Below, in pieces: positions 6,899 through 15,212 of a DNA stretch of 17,499 nt. Position 1 is the stretch's first letter; every line of letters begins with the position of its first letter. A program made the translations under genes and the position numbers. The DNA is from DASTRU01 sp035761045 (lineage in GTDB: Bacteria > Pseudomonadota > Gammaproteobacteria > Burkholderiales > Burkholderiaceae_E), in assembly GCA_035761045.1 (NCBI GenBank), contig DASTRU010000127.1, forward strand, positions 1 to 17,499, written 5' to 3'. The notes under the pieces are model-generated. The model saw nothing but the letters and a program-made list of their open reading frames with translations. It did not search any database and was not told the origin of the DNA.

Positions 6899-8003
6899 CT
6901 AAACCCCTTGCTTAAGGCTCGCGTTGATAAAGTCGTCGAGATCGCCGTCCAGCACGCTGCGGGTATTGCCGATTTCGACGTTGGTGCGTAAGTCCTTGAT
7001 GCGGCTTTGGTCCAACACATAGCTGCGAATTTGGTGGCCCCAACCCACATCGGTTTTGCTGGCCTCGAGCTTGTCTTGCTCGGCCTGGCGTTTGCGCAGT
7101 TCGTGTTCAAACAAGCGCGACTTCAACATCGCCATGGCCTCGGCGCGGTTGCGATGCTGCGAGCGATCGTTTTGGCATTGAACGACGATACCCGTCGGAA
7201 TGTGCGTGATGCGCACCGCCGAGTCGGTCTTGTTGATGTGCTGACCGCCCGCGCCCGACGCGCGAAAGGTGTCGGTGCGAAGGTCGGCTGGATTGATGTC
7301 GATCTCGATGGAGTCGTCGACTTCCGGATAGACGAACACGCTTGCGAACGACGTGTGTCGGCCGCCCGCGGAGTCGAACGGGCTTTTGCGCACCAACCGA
7401 TGCACACCGGTTTCGGTGCGCAAATAGCCGTAGGCGTATTCGCCTTCGATCTTAATCGTCGCGCTTTTGATGCCCGCGACTTCACCGTCCGATTGTTCAA
7501 GGATTTCGGCCTTGAAGCCCTTGCGCTCGCTGTAGCGCAAATACTGGCGCAACAGCATCGACGCCCAATCCTGCGCCTCGGTGCCACCGGCACCGGCTTG
7601 AATGTCGAGAAAACAATTGTTGGGGTCGAGCGGATTGGCGAACATGCGCCGAAATTCCAAGTCGGCCACGATTTTGTCGAGGGCGCCCGCGTCCACGTTT
7701 ACCGCTCCGAGCGTGTCGTCGTCGTTTTCCTCGCGGGCCATGGCGAACAGTTCCTTCGCGTCGGCCAAGCCCTGATCGAGCTGTTCAAGCGTGAGCACCG
7801 TGGCTTCGAGTGTTTTCTTTTCCTTGCCGAGCTCTTGCGCGCGCTTAGCGTCGTTCCAGACGTTTGGATCCTCGAGCGCGCGATCGACTTCCGTTAAACG
7901 AACGCGTTTAGCGTCGTAGTCAAAGATACCCCCTTAGCTCGCCGACGCGCTTTTGCAAGTCGTCGAGCTGAAGCTCAAGAGCATTAAGTTGTTCTGCTTC
8001 CAC
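6899..8003 (-). CDS. prfB: Peptide chain release factor 2 (RF2), with programmed +1 frameshift
   Basis: RF2 recognises UGA and UAA and triggers peptide release. The gene is in two frames. Codons 1-27 run from GTG 8003 and end RGYL before an in-frame TGA at 7922-7920. A +1 shift that skips base 7922 continues in the second frame from GAC 7921 to the stop at 6899, giving 367 residues (E. coli 365). The join reads RGYL-DYDAK as in E. coli. The stop-codon recognition motif SPF is near residues 207-209 and the catalytic GGQ near 252-254. The residue matching E. coli position 246 is Ala, the usual state, not the Thr of E. coli K-12. The GTG start is chosen because MEAEQLNAL resembles Burkholderiales RF2. 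A TATAAT box lies about 29 bases upstream. Confidence 0.97.
7919..7934 (-). promoter_or_regulatory. prfB: RF2 +1 programmed frameshift site
   Basis: On the minus strand this reads AGGGGGTATCTTTGAC. It contains the internal Shine-Dalgarno-like AGGGGG, a three-base spacer, the CTT slip codon and the TGA stop followed by C, a poor termination context. It matches the established autoregulation site of prfB. When RF2 is scarce, ribosomes pause at UGA, slip +1 from CUU to UUU and make full-length RF2; when it is plentiful they terminate after 27 codons. Confidence 0.96.
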
Positions 8004-8031
8004 GGTGAAGTTCGATTTTGGAAAACCGGCG

Positions 8032-8037
8032 ATTATA
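8032..8037 (-). promoter_or_regulatory. Possible prfB promoter -10 box
   Basis: The minus strand carries a perfect TATAAT here, 28 bases before the prfB GTG codon. Nothing close to TTGACA is found at 15-19 bases upstream; the nearest candidates are GCTTTA and TTTAGC. It is the best promoter candidate in the 124-base divergent gap between prfB and the DUF1631 gene, but its use is inferred only. Confidence 0.4.
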
Positions 8038-8127
8038 GGCGTCGCGTTTTGCGCTAAAGCTGGTTTGGCGGCGGTTGCGCGACGTTTGTTCTGTTATTAG
8101 CCCGTAATTGTGCTAAAACGGCGGCCC

Positions 8128-10452
8128 ATGGCGTCCTCATTCAAAGAAATCCTCGGCCGGACTGCCAAGACCTCCTCTTCATCAACGCAACGCCAGGCGC
8201 TCGACAGCGCGTCGCGCGCCGCTCGGGATGCGTTCGATTTGACGATGGACGGCATGATCGGCCGCTTGCTCGATGCGCTTTTCAAAGGCGCGGAAGGAGC
8301 CATGAGCAGCGACGAAGAACGTCGTCTCATGGCCTCGTACAGCGTGCTTTACGAAAACCGACCGTCGTACATCACGGCGGTCCGAAAGCATCTTGATTCC
8401 ACGTTCGCGCAAGCGATTCAAGATTTTCTCGATCGTCGCTCGACGATTGCGGCCATCAAGCCGGCCGCGACCAACGAGTTGGCGCTAGTGGAGGACGAGG
8501 AACTCGACCGTTTCGTGTTGGCGCGCCGCTTGGGCAGCCGGCTCGAACACGATTTCGCCGATGCCTTGCGCGAACTCAACGGCCGACTCGCCTCGGTGGC
8601 CGGCCTGTTGGAAATCGCGCCGGGCAGTAATCCATTGCGGCCAGAGCTCATCGTGCTTGCCTTGGAAGATGCGTGGCGCGATGTGCGGCGCGACCCGCGG
8701 CACGATGGCGTTGTGCTGCAATGTTTGACGCCGTCGATCCTTGGCGATCTCGGCAAGGTGTACGCGGCCGCGAGCGGGGCGTTGGCGGATGCCGGTTATT
8801 CGATCGCGAAGGCTGGCGTGGTCACCGGCGTCCAGCGCACGACGGCGACGCGACCGAAGCCGGCATCGGTTTCGCTCGGCGAAGCGCCGTTGATGCCGGC
8901 GGCGCAACCCGGCTTCTTCCGTCAACTCACGCAATTGCTAACGCGCGCGGCTCAAGGCGGGCGCATGGGAAGTCCGCTGACGACGGTGCCGAACGTTGGT
9001 CGAACCGCATCCCAAGCGGCGACCGCGACGACTCCGCAAGCCATGGCGGCGTTCACGCGGCTGGTGCCGGAAGCGGCTCGGCCGACCGCCGAACGACCAG
9101 CGTTGGTGCCGACGCTCTCGCATTTACAACGCGCCCAGTTCGAACAGCCGTTGGAGTTTGGCCAGGCGATGTCGTTGTCGCCCATCGCGGGGCCGGATGG
9201 CCAGCCGGCGTCCAACTACATGGACCCGATGTCGCAAGTGGACGTGGCGCTCGCCACGCCGCTTCGCTTCATCAACGTCATTCGCAACATCGCCGATACC
9301 GGCATCGTCGCCCACGCGAGCGAGGTCGATGGCGCGGTCATCGAGTTGGTCGCGCGTTTGTTCGACTTCGTGTTCGAAGACAAGAACCTGCACGACGCGA
9401 TCAAGGTGTTGCTGTCGCGGCTGCAAATTCCGGTGCTTAAGGCCGCTATGCTCGATACCGCGTTCTTCGAGCGCGAGGACCATCCGGCGCGGCGCTTGGT
9501 CAACGTGCTGGCCGACGCGGGTTTGGGTTGGGAGGAGTACGACGGTCGTGAAGATCCGCTGTACCAACTCATCGACCGCACCGTGCAGCGCGTGCTCGAG
9601 GAGTTCGGCGAGGATCTGTCGCTCTTCGAACGCCTGGCCGACGACGTTGAAACCTACGTCGATCAGTACGAGCGTGAAAGCAATGTCGCGGCGGCTCCGG
9701 AAATCGCGGCCAAGCAAACCGAGGCGCGCCAGCAAGAAGATGTCGAGCTTTCCACGCGCTTGGCGCGGCGCGCGGTGGACGAGCGTCTGCGTGAGTCGCC
9801 GCCGCCGTTGTTCGTGTCGATATTCCTGCGTCGCACCTGGGCCGATCATCTCGGTTTGCTGCTCGCCATGCACGAGCCCGACGCGCCCGAGGTCGAAAAC
9901 GCCTTGCAGACCGCCGACGACTTGCTGTGGTCGGTTACGCCCAAACGTGATCCGGAAGCGCGGCGCGAGTTACTCGTCAAGATGCCCGATCTGCAGCGGC
10001 AACTGCGCAACGGCGCGCAGCACGCGAGCATGCCGACTTCGGAATCGAATTCGTTTTTCCTCGCCTTGGAGGATCGCTGGGCCGGCGCGATCGTTGGCGA
10101 GGAAATCGTCGTCGCCGACGCGGTGGAAGAAGCGCTTGCCGAGGCAACGTCCGAGCCGCTGCCCGACACGGCGATGAACACGGTGCTCGAACTCAATCCC
10201 GCCGCGATCGTCGAGTTAACCAAGGACGACGGCACGCGCGTTTGCTACAAGCTAGGCTGGATTAGCGAGAACAAAACCCGCTTCCTTCTCACCAACCGTC
10301 TGAATAGCGCGCCGTTGATCGTCTCGCCGGAGCATCTCGCCGAACGCTTGCGTGCCGGCAAGCTGCGCATTATCGAGCGGGGGCCGATTGTCGAGCGCGC
10401 GCTCAACAGCATTTTGAGCGCGTTGCAGGAAGTGCGTTACCAGGACGCGTGA
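8128..10452 (+). CDS. DUF1631 family protein, function unknown
   Basis: This is a large protein of about 774 residues recognised as DUF1631, a family common in beta- and gammaproteobacteria with no assigned function. Some databases have labelled members thymidine phosphorylase, but I see no basis for that here. No signal peptide or membrane segment is visible, so it is probably cytosolic. The N-terminal 235 residues are mostly helical. Residues 240-330 or so form an Ala/Pro/Thr-rich linker. A second helical block follows, containing a charged, probably coiled-coil stretch near 515-555. The last 90 residues, including VCYKLGWISENKTRFLLTNR, look like a small beta domain, PilZ-like in layout but without the c-di-GMP RxxxR motif. 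An in-frame GTG at 8110 would add six residues. Neither start has a clear Shine-Dalgarno. It is divergent from prfB. Confidence 0.88.
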   Translation: MASSFKEILGRTAKTSSSSTQRQALDSASRAARDAFDLTMDGMIGRLLDALFKGAEGAMSSDEERRLMASYSVLYENRPSYITAVRKHLDSTFAQAIQDFLDRRSTIAAIKPAATNELALVEDEELDRFVLARRLGSRLEHDFADALRELNGRLASVAGLLEIAPGSNPLRPELIVLALEDAWRDVRRDPRHDGVVLQCLTPSILGDLGKVYAAASGALADAGYSIAKAGVVTGVQRTTATRPKPASVSLGEAPLMPAAQPGFFRQLTQLLTRAAQGGRMGSPLTTVPNVGRTASQAATATTPQAMAAFTRLVPEAARPTAERPALVPTLSHLQRAQFEQPLEFGQAMSLSPIAGPDGQPASNYMDPMSQVDVALATPLRFINVIRNIADTGIVAHASEVDGAVIELVARLFDFVFEDKNLHDAIKVLLSRLQIPVLKAAMLDTAFFEREDHPARRLVNVLADAGLGWEEYDGREDPLYQLIDRTVQRVLEEFGEDLSLFERLADDVETYVDQYERESNVAAAPEIAAKQTEARQQEDVELSTRLARRAVDERLRESPPPLFVSIFLRRTWADHLGLLLAMHEPDAPEVENALQTADDLLWSVTPKRDPEARRELLVKMPDLQRQLRNGAQHASMPTSESNSFFLALEDRWAGAIVGEEIVVADAVEEALAEATSEPLPDTAMNTVLELNPAAIVELTKDDGTRVCYKLGWISENKTRFLLTNRLNSAPLIVSPEHLAERLRAGKLRIIERGPIVERALNSILSALQEVRYQDA

Positions 10453-10456
10453 CAGT

Positions 10457-10471
10457 CGGCGCGTTACGCCG
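10457..10471. terminator. Short hairpin at the convergent DUF1631/recJ ends (doubtful terminator)
   Basis: CGGCG (10457-10461) and CGCCG (10467-10471) form a perfect 5-bp stem around a 5-base loop that contains the start of the recJ stop codon. There is no T-tract on either strand, so intrinsic termination is weakly supported. It is the only structure seen in the 11-base gap between the two convergent genes. Confidence 0.22.
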
Positions 10472-12158
10472 CGTGCTCGACCACGAGTTGCGCGGATGTA
10501 AGGCCGTTGTACTCGTAAGTCGTGATTCGAAAGGCGAGGTCGGCGCGTTGCGGAAGCGCGTCGACTCGACCGAACGCGATGCCCTCTAAGCGCTGACCGT
10601 CGCGTTCCAATACAAGCTTGAGATGCCGGTCCTTGATGACTCGTTGCGACAGTACTCGCCAGGTGTCGTGAAACAACGGCGGCTCGAATCCCTGACCCCA
10701 AACTTCCGCATCCAGCAAACGCACGACGGCCGGCGACACATAAGCCGATTCAATCGGACCATCCACCACGAGTTCGCGCGCCCCGGGCTTGCCGCCAAGC
10801 AAGGCTTGCGCGACGGCCTCGAACGCGGCGGTGAACGGCGCCAATGCGTCGGCGGGAATCGTCAAGCCAGCCGCCATCGCATGACCACCAAACCGTTCGA
10901 TCAAGCCTGGCGCGCGTTTGGTCACGAGATCGATCGCGTCGCGCATATGAAAGCCGGGAATGGATCGTCCCGATCCGGTTAAGCGGCCATCGGAGGACGT
11001 GGCGAAGACGATGGTGGGCCGATGGTGCAAATCCTTTAGACGTCCGGCGACCAAACCGGTGACGCCCGCGTGAAACGCGGGATCGTGGAGGACGATCGAT
11101 GTCGAAGCGCCGACATCCACGCGGGCGACGTGCTCCATCGCCACGCCGAGCATGTCGTGCTGCAACTCGCGTCGTTCGGCATTCATGCGATCGAGCACGA
11201 GGGCGAGTTCGTAGGCGCGCGCCGGATCGTCGGCGAGCAAGCATTCGATGCCGATGGTCATGTCGGCTAGCCGACCGGCTGCGTTGAGTCGCGGCCCCAA
11301 GGCGAAACCTAAATCGGCCACGCCTAGCGCGCGTGGATCGCGTCCCGCGACACGCGCGAGCGCCAGCACGCCGGGTTGCGCTTGTTGCCCGCGAATGCGT
11401 TCGAGCCCGAGTTGCACGAACAAACGGTTGTTGGCATCGAGCTTGACGAGGTCGGCCACGGTACCAAGCGCGACGAGATCGAGCAGTCCGTCGAGCCGCG
11501 GCTGCGTTTCGGCCGTGAACAGCCCGCGTTTACGCAGTTCGGCACGCACGGCGATCAGCACGTAAAACACCACGCCCACGCCTGCGACCGCTTTCGAGCG
11601 AAAGGTGCAGCCCGGTTGATTGGGATTGACGATGGCGCACGCGGCCGGCAAGGCGCCGCCGGGCAGGTGATGATCGGTGACAACCACGTCGATGCCCAAT
11701 GCGTTGGCGGTGGCCACGCCCTCGATGCTGGCAATGCCGTTATCCACGGTGACGATGACGCGCGGCGCGCGCTCGACCGCGAGCTCGACGATCGCGGGCG
11801 TTAGCCCATAACCGCTTTTGAATCGGTTGGGCACGAGGTAGTCCACGCGTGCGCCGAGCGCGCGCAGTCCGCGCACGGCCACCGCGCAGGCGGTCGCGCC
11901 ATCGCAGTCGTAATCGCCAACGACCAGCATTGGCTCGCGCGCGACAATGGCGTCGGCAAGCCGCGTCGCGGCGCGATCAATACCGCGCAAGCCGTCGGGC
12001 GCGAGTAATTGCGAGGCACGACGCAAGGGCGGCTCCGACAACCCACGCGCCGCAAGGAGCCGCGCGACGAGCGGGTGCAATCCCGCTTCGATCAGCCGGG
12101 ACTCGGCGTGGGCATCGCGCGAACGATGCCGGATGTGAACGGGAACGGATGTGTTCAT
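10464..12158 (-). CDS. recJ: Single-stranded-DNA-specific exonuclease RecJ
   Basis: RecJ is a 5'-to-3' single-strand DNA exonuclease acting in recombination and mismatch and base-excision repair. With the start at ATG 12158 it has 564 residues (E. coli 577). The DHH-superfamily metal-binding motifs are present: VVGDYDCDGATA (aspartates at 82, 84, 86), VTVDNG (D139) and VVTDHH (162-164). The DHHA1 region carries FGGHAMAAG. The frame is open another 31 codons upstream, but those overlap the previous gene and do not resemble RecJ. The chosen ATG overlaps the upstream stop as ATGA, which suggests coupled translation. Its end converges on the DUF1631 gene 11 bases away. Confidence 0.97.
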   Translation of the reverse strand: MNTSVPVHIRHRSRDAHAESRLIEAGLHPLVARLLAARGLSEPPLRRASQLLAPDGLRGIDRAATRLADAIVAREPMLVVGDYDCDGATACAVAVRGLRALGARVDYLVPNRFKSGYGLTPAIVELAVERAPRVIVTVDNGIASIEGVATANALGIDVVVTDHHLPGGALPAACAIVNPNQPGCTFRSKAVAGVGVVFYVLIAVRAELRKRGLFTAETQPRLDGLLDLVALGTVADLVKLDANNRLFVQLGLERIRGQQAQPGVLALARVAGRDPRALGVADLGFALGPRLNAAGRLADMTIGIECLLADDPARAYELALVLDRMNAERRELQHDMLGVAMEHVARVDVGASTSIVLHDPAFHAGVTGLVAGRLKDLHHRPTIVFATSSDGRLTGSGRSIPGFHMRDAIDLVTKRAPGLIERFGGHAMAAGLTIPADALAPFTAAFEAVAQALLGGKPGARELVVDGPIESAYVSPAVVRLLDAEVWGQGFEPPLFHDTWRVLSQRVIKDRHLKLVLERDGQRLEGIAFGRVDALPQRADLAFRITTYEYNGLTSAQLVVEHAA

Positions 12159-13159
12159 ACGCTTAAACGTTGGCGTAACGACGACCGCCGCCAAAAGCGC
12201 CAATGCTGTCTGGGATTGCAGCAATAGGTACGCCACAAGGTTTCGCCGCATAGCGTGAGCATCACGGGTTTACCGGCCGCGGCGAGGGGGGCGAGGTGAT
12301 TGGCGTCGAGCGTTGCTAGCGCGGTGCGCCAGGCGATGACGTCTTCGCGCGCGGCATGCAGCGCTAATTCATCATGCACGCGAAGCGACGGCGCGCCTTT
12401 GCTTGTATGAACGCCAAGCTGCCGGGCCAGCGCCGCGAAATCGCGCGCGAGCGACGGTGGCGCGTCCTTCACAACCACTTGGGCTATCTCGCCGGACTTG
12501 ATCGGCGTGTCGCCACCCCATAGCCATAGCGCGTTGATCGTCGGTAATCCCGCTGCCTCGCGGGCTTCGTTGACCGGATGTGCATGCCACGACATTTGAA
12601 TCTCGGTATGCAACCGCCGCCACGCGCGCGTCGCGTCGTGAGCGCCGTCGGGCAGCCAGAGGTCGATGTTGCGACCCAGTGCTCGCAAGGGCTCGCCAGC
12701 GTTCAGGTCTATTAGTTCGGGATGACGGAGGTGCCAACGCGTGGGCGAGGGCGTCTCGAGCGTGCCGCCGCCTTCTTCGACGATGGCGCGCGCGGTATCG
12801 GCCAACGCGTTCGCTTCGTCGGCTGTCAACGATGGCGCATGGTCGCCCAATTGAACGTGATCGCGCGCGAGCGCGAAGTGAACCGGATCTGCGATCCACC
12901 ACCCGTTTTCCACCGATAAGCCACGCGCGGCACGGTCAGCCGCCGCCACGGGAGCGGTATCGATACTGGCTTGCACGCCGAGCGCTTGCGCGAGGAAGCG
13001 TGTCGCGGGCATCGTGCGTTGCACGTCGGCGATGGGCGTTTCGTCTTCAACGAATTCCGCCGTGGCAAGCAATTTATTGAGATGCGGCAACGCCAAGTCG
13101 GCGAGCCAATCGTCGAAGGCCACGCTCGGTACGAGAACATCGGTGATCACTAAATGCAT
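12155..13159 (-). CDS. RpfE-like / phosphoglycerate-mutase-like protein of unknown function
   Basis: This 334-residue protein resembles the RpfE-type proteins found beside recJ in Xanthomonas and many betaproteobacteria. These are sometimes labelled regulatory protein or cofactor-independent phosphoglycerate mutase. Features matching my memory of that family are the opening MHLVITDVLVPS, the mid-N phrase WWIADPVHFALARDHVQL, the central INALWLWGGDTP (usually LWLWGGG) and the basic Trp-rich tail HWRFWRRSS. No catalytic motif of the alkaline-phosphatase superfamily can be pointed to, so enzymatic activity is doubtful. No signal peptide or membrane helix is seen. The stop overlaps the recJ start, so the two are probably one operon, and it is divergent from the lolC gene 56 bases away. 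Confidence 0.72.
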   Translation of the reverse strand: MHLVITDVLVPSVAFDDWLADLALPHLNKLLATAEFVEDETPIADVQRTMPATRFLAQALGVQASIDTAPVAAADRAARGLSVENGWWIADPVHFALARDHVQLGDHAPSLTADEANALADTARAIVEEGGGTLETPSPTRWHLRHPELIDLNAGEPLRALGRNIDLWLPDGAHDATRAWRRLHTEIQMSWHAHPVNEAREAAGLPTINALWLWGGDTPIKSGEIAQVVVKDAPPSLARDFAALARQLGVHTSKGAPSLRVHDELALHAAREDVIAWRTALATLDANHLAPLAAAGKPVMLTLCGETLWRTYCCNPRQHWRFWRRSSLRQRLSV

Positions 13160-13215
13160 AAGAAGCAGTATGGCAAACTCGCGCGCTTCACTCCTCGTCC
13201 GAAGCGCCTTTCGTC

Positions 13216-14475
13216 GTGTCTTTTTTCTCGTCGTTTGAATGGATGATCGGTCTGCGTTACACGCGCTCCAAGCGCAGTGCGCGGCGTAATCGGTTCATCT
13301 CGTTTATCTCGGCCATCTCGATGGGAGGCATTGCCTTGGGCGTGGCGGCGTTGATCGTCGTGCTGTCGGTGATGAACGGTTTTCAAAAGGAAGTACGCGA
13401 CCGCATGTTGTCGGTGCTTTCGCATATCGAGGTGTTTGATGCCTACGGCGCGTTGAGCGATTGGCGGCGCACGGCCGACGAAGCACGCGCCGATCCCGAA
13501 GTGCTGGCCGCGGCGCCTTACGTGAGTGGTCAAGCGATGTTCGCGCGCGAGGACCAATTTCGCGGCGCCTTGATTCGCGGCGTGGACCCCGCGCTCGAAG
13601 GCACGGTGTCGGACGTAGGCACCAAGGTGCGAGGCGGCGCGTTGGCCGATTTGCGCGCCGATGAGTTCAACGTGATCTTGGGCCGTGATTTAGCCAGCGC
13701 ATTAGGCGTTCGCGTGGGCGAGCGCGTCGCGATGATCGTCCCGCAAGGCAATGTCACGCCGGCGGGCATCGTGCCGCGCTTGCGGCAGTTCACCGTGGTG
13801 GGCGTGTTTGAGTCCGGCCATTTCGAATACGACTCGGCCCTCGCGCTCGTCAACATTCAAGACGCGCAAAAACTATTTCGATTGCCCGGTGCGAGCGGAG
13901 TGCGCTTGAAGGTGCGCGACATGCAACAAGCTCCGCAAATCGCGCAACGATTGGCCGGGCGCCTAAGCGGCGATGTGTACGTGCGTGATTGGTCCAAGCA
14001 AAACCGCACCTGGTTTGCCGCCGTTCAAACCGAGAAGCGCATGATGTTCATCATCCTGACGCTCATCATCGCGGTGGCGGCGTTCAACCTCGTGAGCACG
14101 CTCGTGATGACGGTGACCGACAAGCAAAGCGACATCGCGATTTTGCGCACGCTAGGCGCCTCGCCGGTGTCGATCATGCGGATCTTCGTCGTGCAAGGCG
14201 CGCTCGTCGGCTGCATTGGCACGCTGGCCGGCGTCGCGTTTGGCGCCTTGATCGCGTTCAACATCGACATCATCGTGCCGGCGATCGAACGCGTGACTGG
14301 CGTGCAGTTCTTGCCGAAGGACATTTACTTCATCAGCGCGTTGCCGAGTGATCCGCGCGTCGCCGACATCGCCACCATCGGCATCGTGGCGTTCGTTCTC
14401 AGTCTTTTGGCGACGTTGTACCCAAGCTGGAGCGCCTCGCGTGTCAAACCGGCCGAAGCCTTGCGATACGAATGA
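13216..14475 (+). CDS. lolC: Lipoprotein-releasing ABC transporter permease (LolC/LolE/LolF family)
   Basis: This is the inner-membrane permease that extracts mature lipoproteins and hands them to the periplasmic chaperone LolA. The 419 residues show the family topology: one membrane helix near residues 28-52, a periplasmic domain to about 270, then helices near 276-300, 322-350 and 384-404 (FtsX-like domain). RTLGASPVSIMRIF (311-324) is the cytoplasmic coupling helix that contacts the ATPase. The periplasmic stretch VPQGNVTPAGIVPRLRQF (175-192) sits where E. coli LolC has its LolA-binding hook. The start is GTG 13216, giving an N-terminus that lines up with IGLRYMR of E. coli LolC; ATG 13243 would cut nine residues. 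Only one permease gene is here, so the active form may be a homodimer (LolF type). lolD overlaps its end. Confidence 0.94.
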   Translation: MSFFSSFEWMIGLRYTRSKRSARRNRFISFISAISMGGIALGVAALIVVLSVMNGFQKEVRDRMLSVLSHIEVFDAYGALSDWRRTADEARADPEVLAAAPYVSGQAMFAREDQFRGALIRGVDPALEGTVSDVGTKVRGGALADLRADEFNVILGRDLASALGVRVGERVAMIVPQGNVTPAGIVPRLRQFTVVGVFESGHFEYDSALALVNIQDAQKLFRLPGASGVRLKVRDMQQAPQIAQRLAGRLSGDVYVRDWSKQNRTWFAAVQTEKRMMFIILTLIIAVAAFNLVSTLVMTVTDKQSDIAILRTLGASPVSIMRIFVVQGALVGCIGTLAGVAFGALIAFNIDIIVPAIERVTGVQFLPKDIYFISALPSDPRVADIATIGIVAFVLSLLATLYPSWSASRVKPAEALRYE

Positions 14476-15161
14476 GCGCGACGATGACGAACGAACTCGT
14501 GTTGGAAGCGCGCGGCGTAAGCAAGACCTTCGGGCGCGGCGCGTCGCAAGTGGAGGTGTTGCGCGGCGTGGACTTGCGCGTCGAGCGCGGCGAACGCGTT
14601 GCCATCATCGGCGCGAGCGGCACGGGTAAGAGCACCTTGCTGCATGTATTGGGCGGGCTGGATCGCCCAAGCGCGGGCGAGGTGAGGGTGCAAGGACGTG
14701 GCTTAGGCACGCTCGGTGAAGTCGAGCAAGGTCGTTTGCGTAATCAAGCGCTTGGCTTCGTGTATCAATTTCATCATCTGCTGCCGGAATTCAGCGCGCT
14801 CGATAACGTGGCGATGCCCTTGTTCGTGCGTCGCATGCCGCGCGTCGAGGCGCGCAAGATGGCGGCCGACATCCTGACCCGCGTCGGTCTCGCGCATCGC
14901 GTGCATCACGCGCCCGGCGAGCTGTCGGGCGGGGAACGTCAACGCACGGCGATCGCGCGGGCCCTCGTCACGCGGCCGGCTTGTGTGTTGGCCGACGAGC
15001 CCACTGGCAATCTCGACCGCGCGACCGCGCGCGCCGTGTTTGAAGTCATGCTCGAACTCAATCGCGAATTGGGCACGAGCTTCATCATCGTGACCCATGA
15101 TCCCGAGCTGGCCGCGCGCGCCGATCGCACGCTCACGCTGATCGACGGACGCTTGTCCTAA
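14472..15161 (+). CDS. lolD: Lipoprotein-releasing ABC transporter ATPase LolD
   Basis: LolD is the ATPase that powers lipoprotein release with the LolC-type permease. The 229-residue protein has all ABC motifs: Walker A GASGTGKST (residues 47-55), a Q-loop with the LolD-typical YQFHHLLPEF, signature LSGGERQR, Walker B VLADEPTGNLD and the H-loop THD. The start ATG overlaps the permease stop as ATGA, so the two subunits are probably translated in a coupled way. An in-frame ATG at codon 5 (14484) is an alternative start. LolD is close to MacB-type ATPases, but the Q-loop sequence and the neighbour make LolD clear. Confidence 0.97.
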   Translation: MSATMTNELVLEARGVSKTFGRGASQVEVLRGVDLRVERGERVAIIGASGTGKSTLLHVLGGLDRPSAGEVRVQGRGLGTLGEVEQGRLRNQALGFVYQFHHLLPEFSALDNVAMPLFVRRMPRVEARKMAADILTRVGLAHRVHHAPGELSGGERQRTAIARALVTRPACVLADEPTGNLDRATARAVFEVMLELNRELGTSFIIVTHDPELAARADRTLTLIDGRLS

Positions 15162-15212
15162 TCGCCTCGATACCCCGCGCGCGAGCACGCGAGCTTTGGC
15201 ACCATCGCATGT

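Noticed and set aside
7007..7897. A 296-codon open frame on the plus strand
   Set aside because: It is antisense to prfB, has no recognisable motif and is a codon shadow.
7920..7922. prfB as a broken gene because of an in-frame TGA
   Set aside because: The TGA sits in the exact RF2 programmed frameshift context, and the joined protein has normal length and motifs.
8086..8119. A possible promoter for the DUF1631 gene (TTGTTC then TGCTAAAAC)
   Set aside because: The spacer of about 22 bases is too long and the second box matches only four of six bases; a start site there would also nearly abut the ATG at 8128.
8996..10177. A 393-codon plus-strand frame inside the DUF1631 gene
   Set aside because: Its product is dominated by Arg, Ser and Pro, typical of a wrong frame in G+C-rich DNA; the DUF1631 frame is intact through it.
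12159..12251. An N-terminal extension of RecJ with a hydrophobic stretch that could look like a signal peptide
   Set aside because: This part overlaps the coding end of the RpfE-like gene. The ATG at 12158 makes a standard ATGA junction and gives a normal RecJ length.
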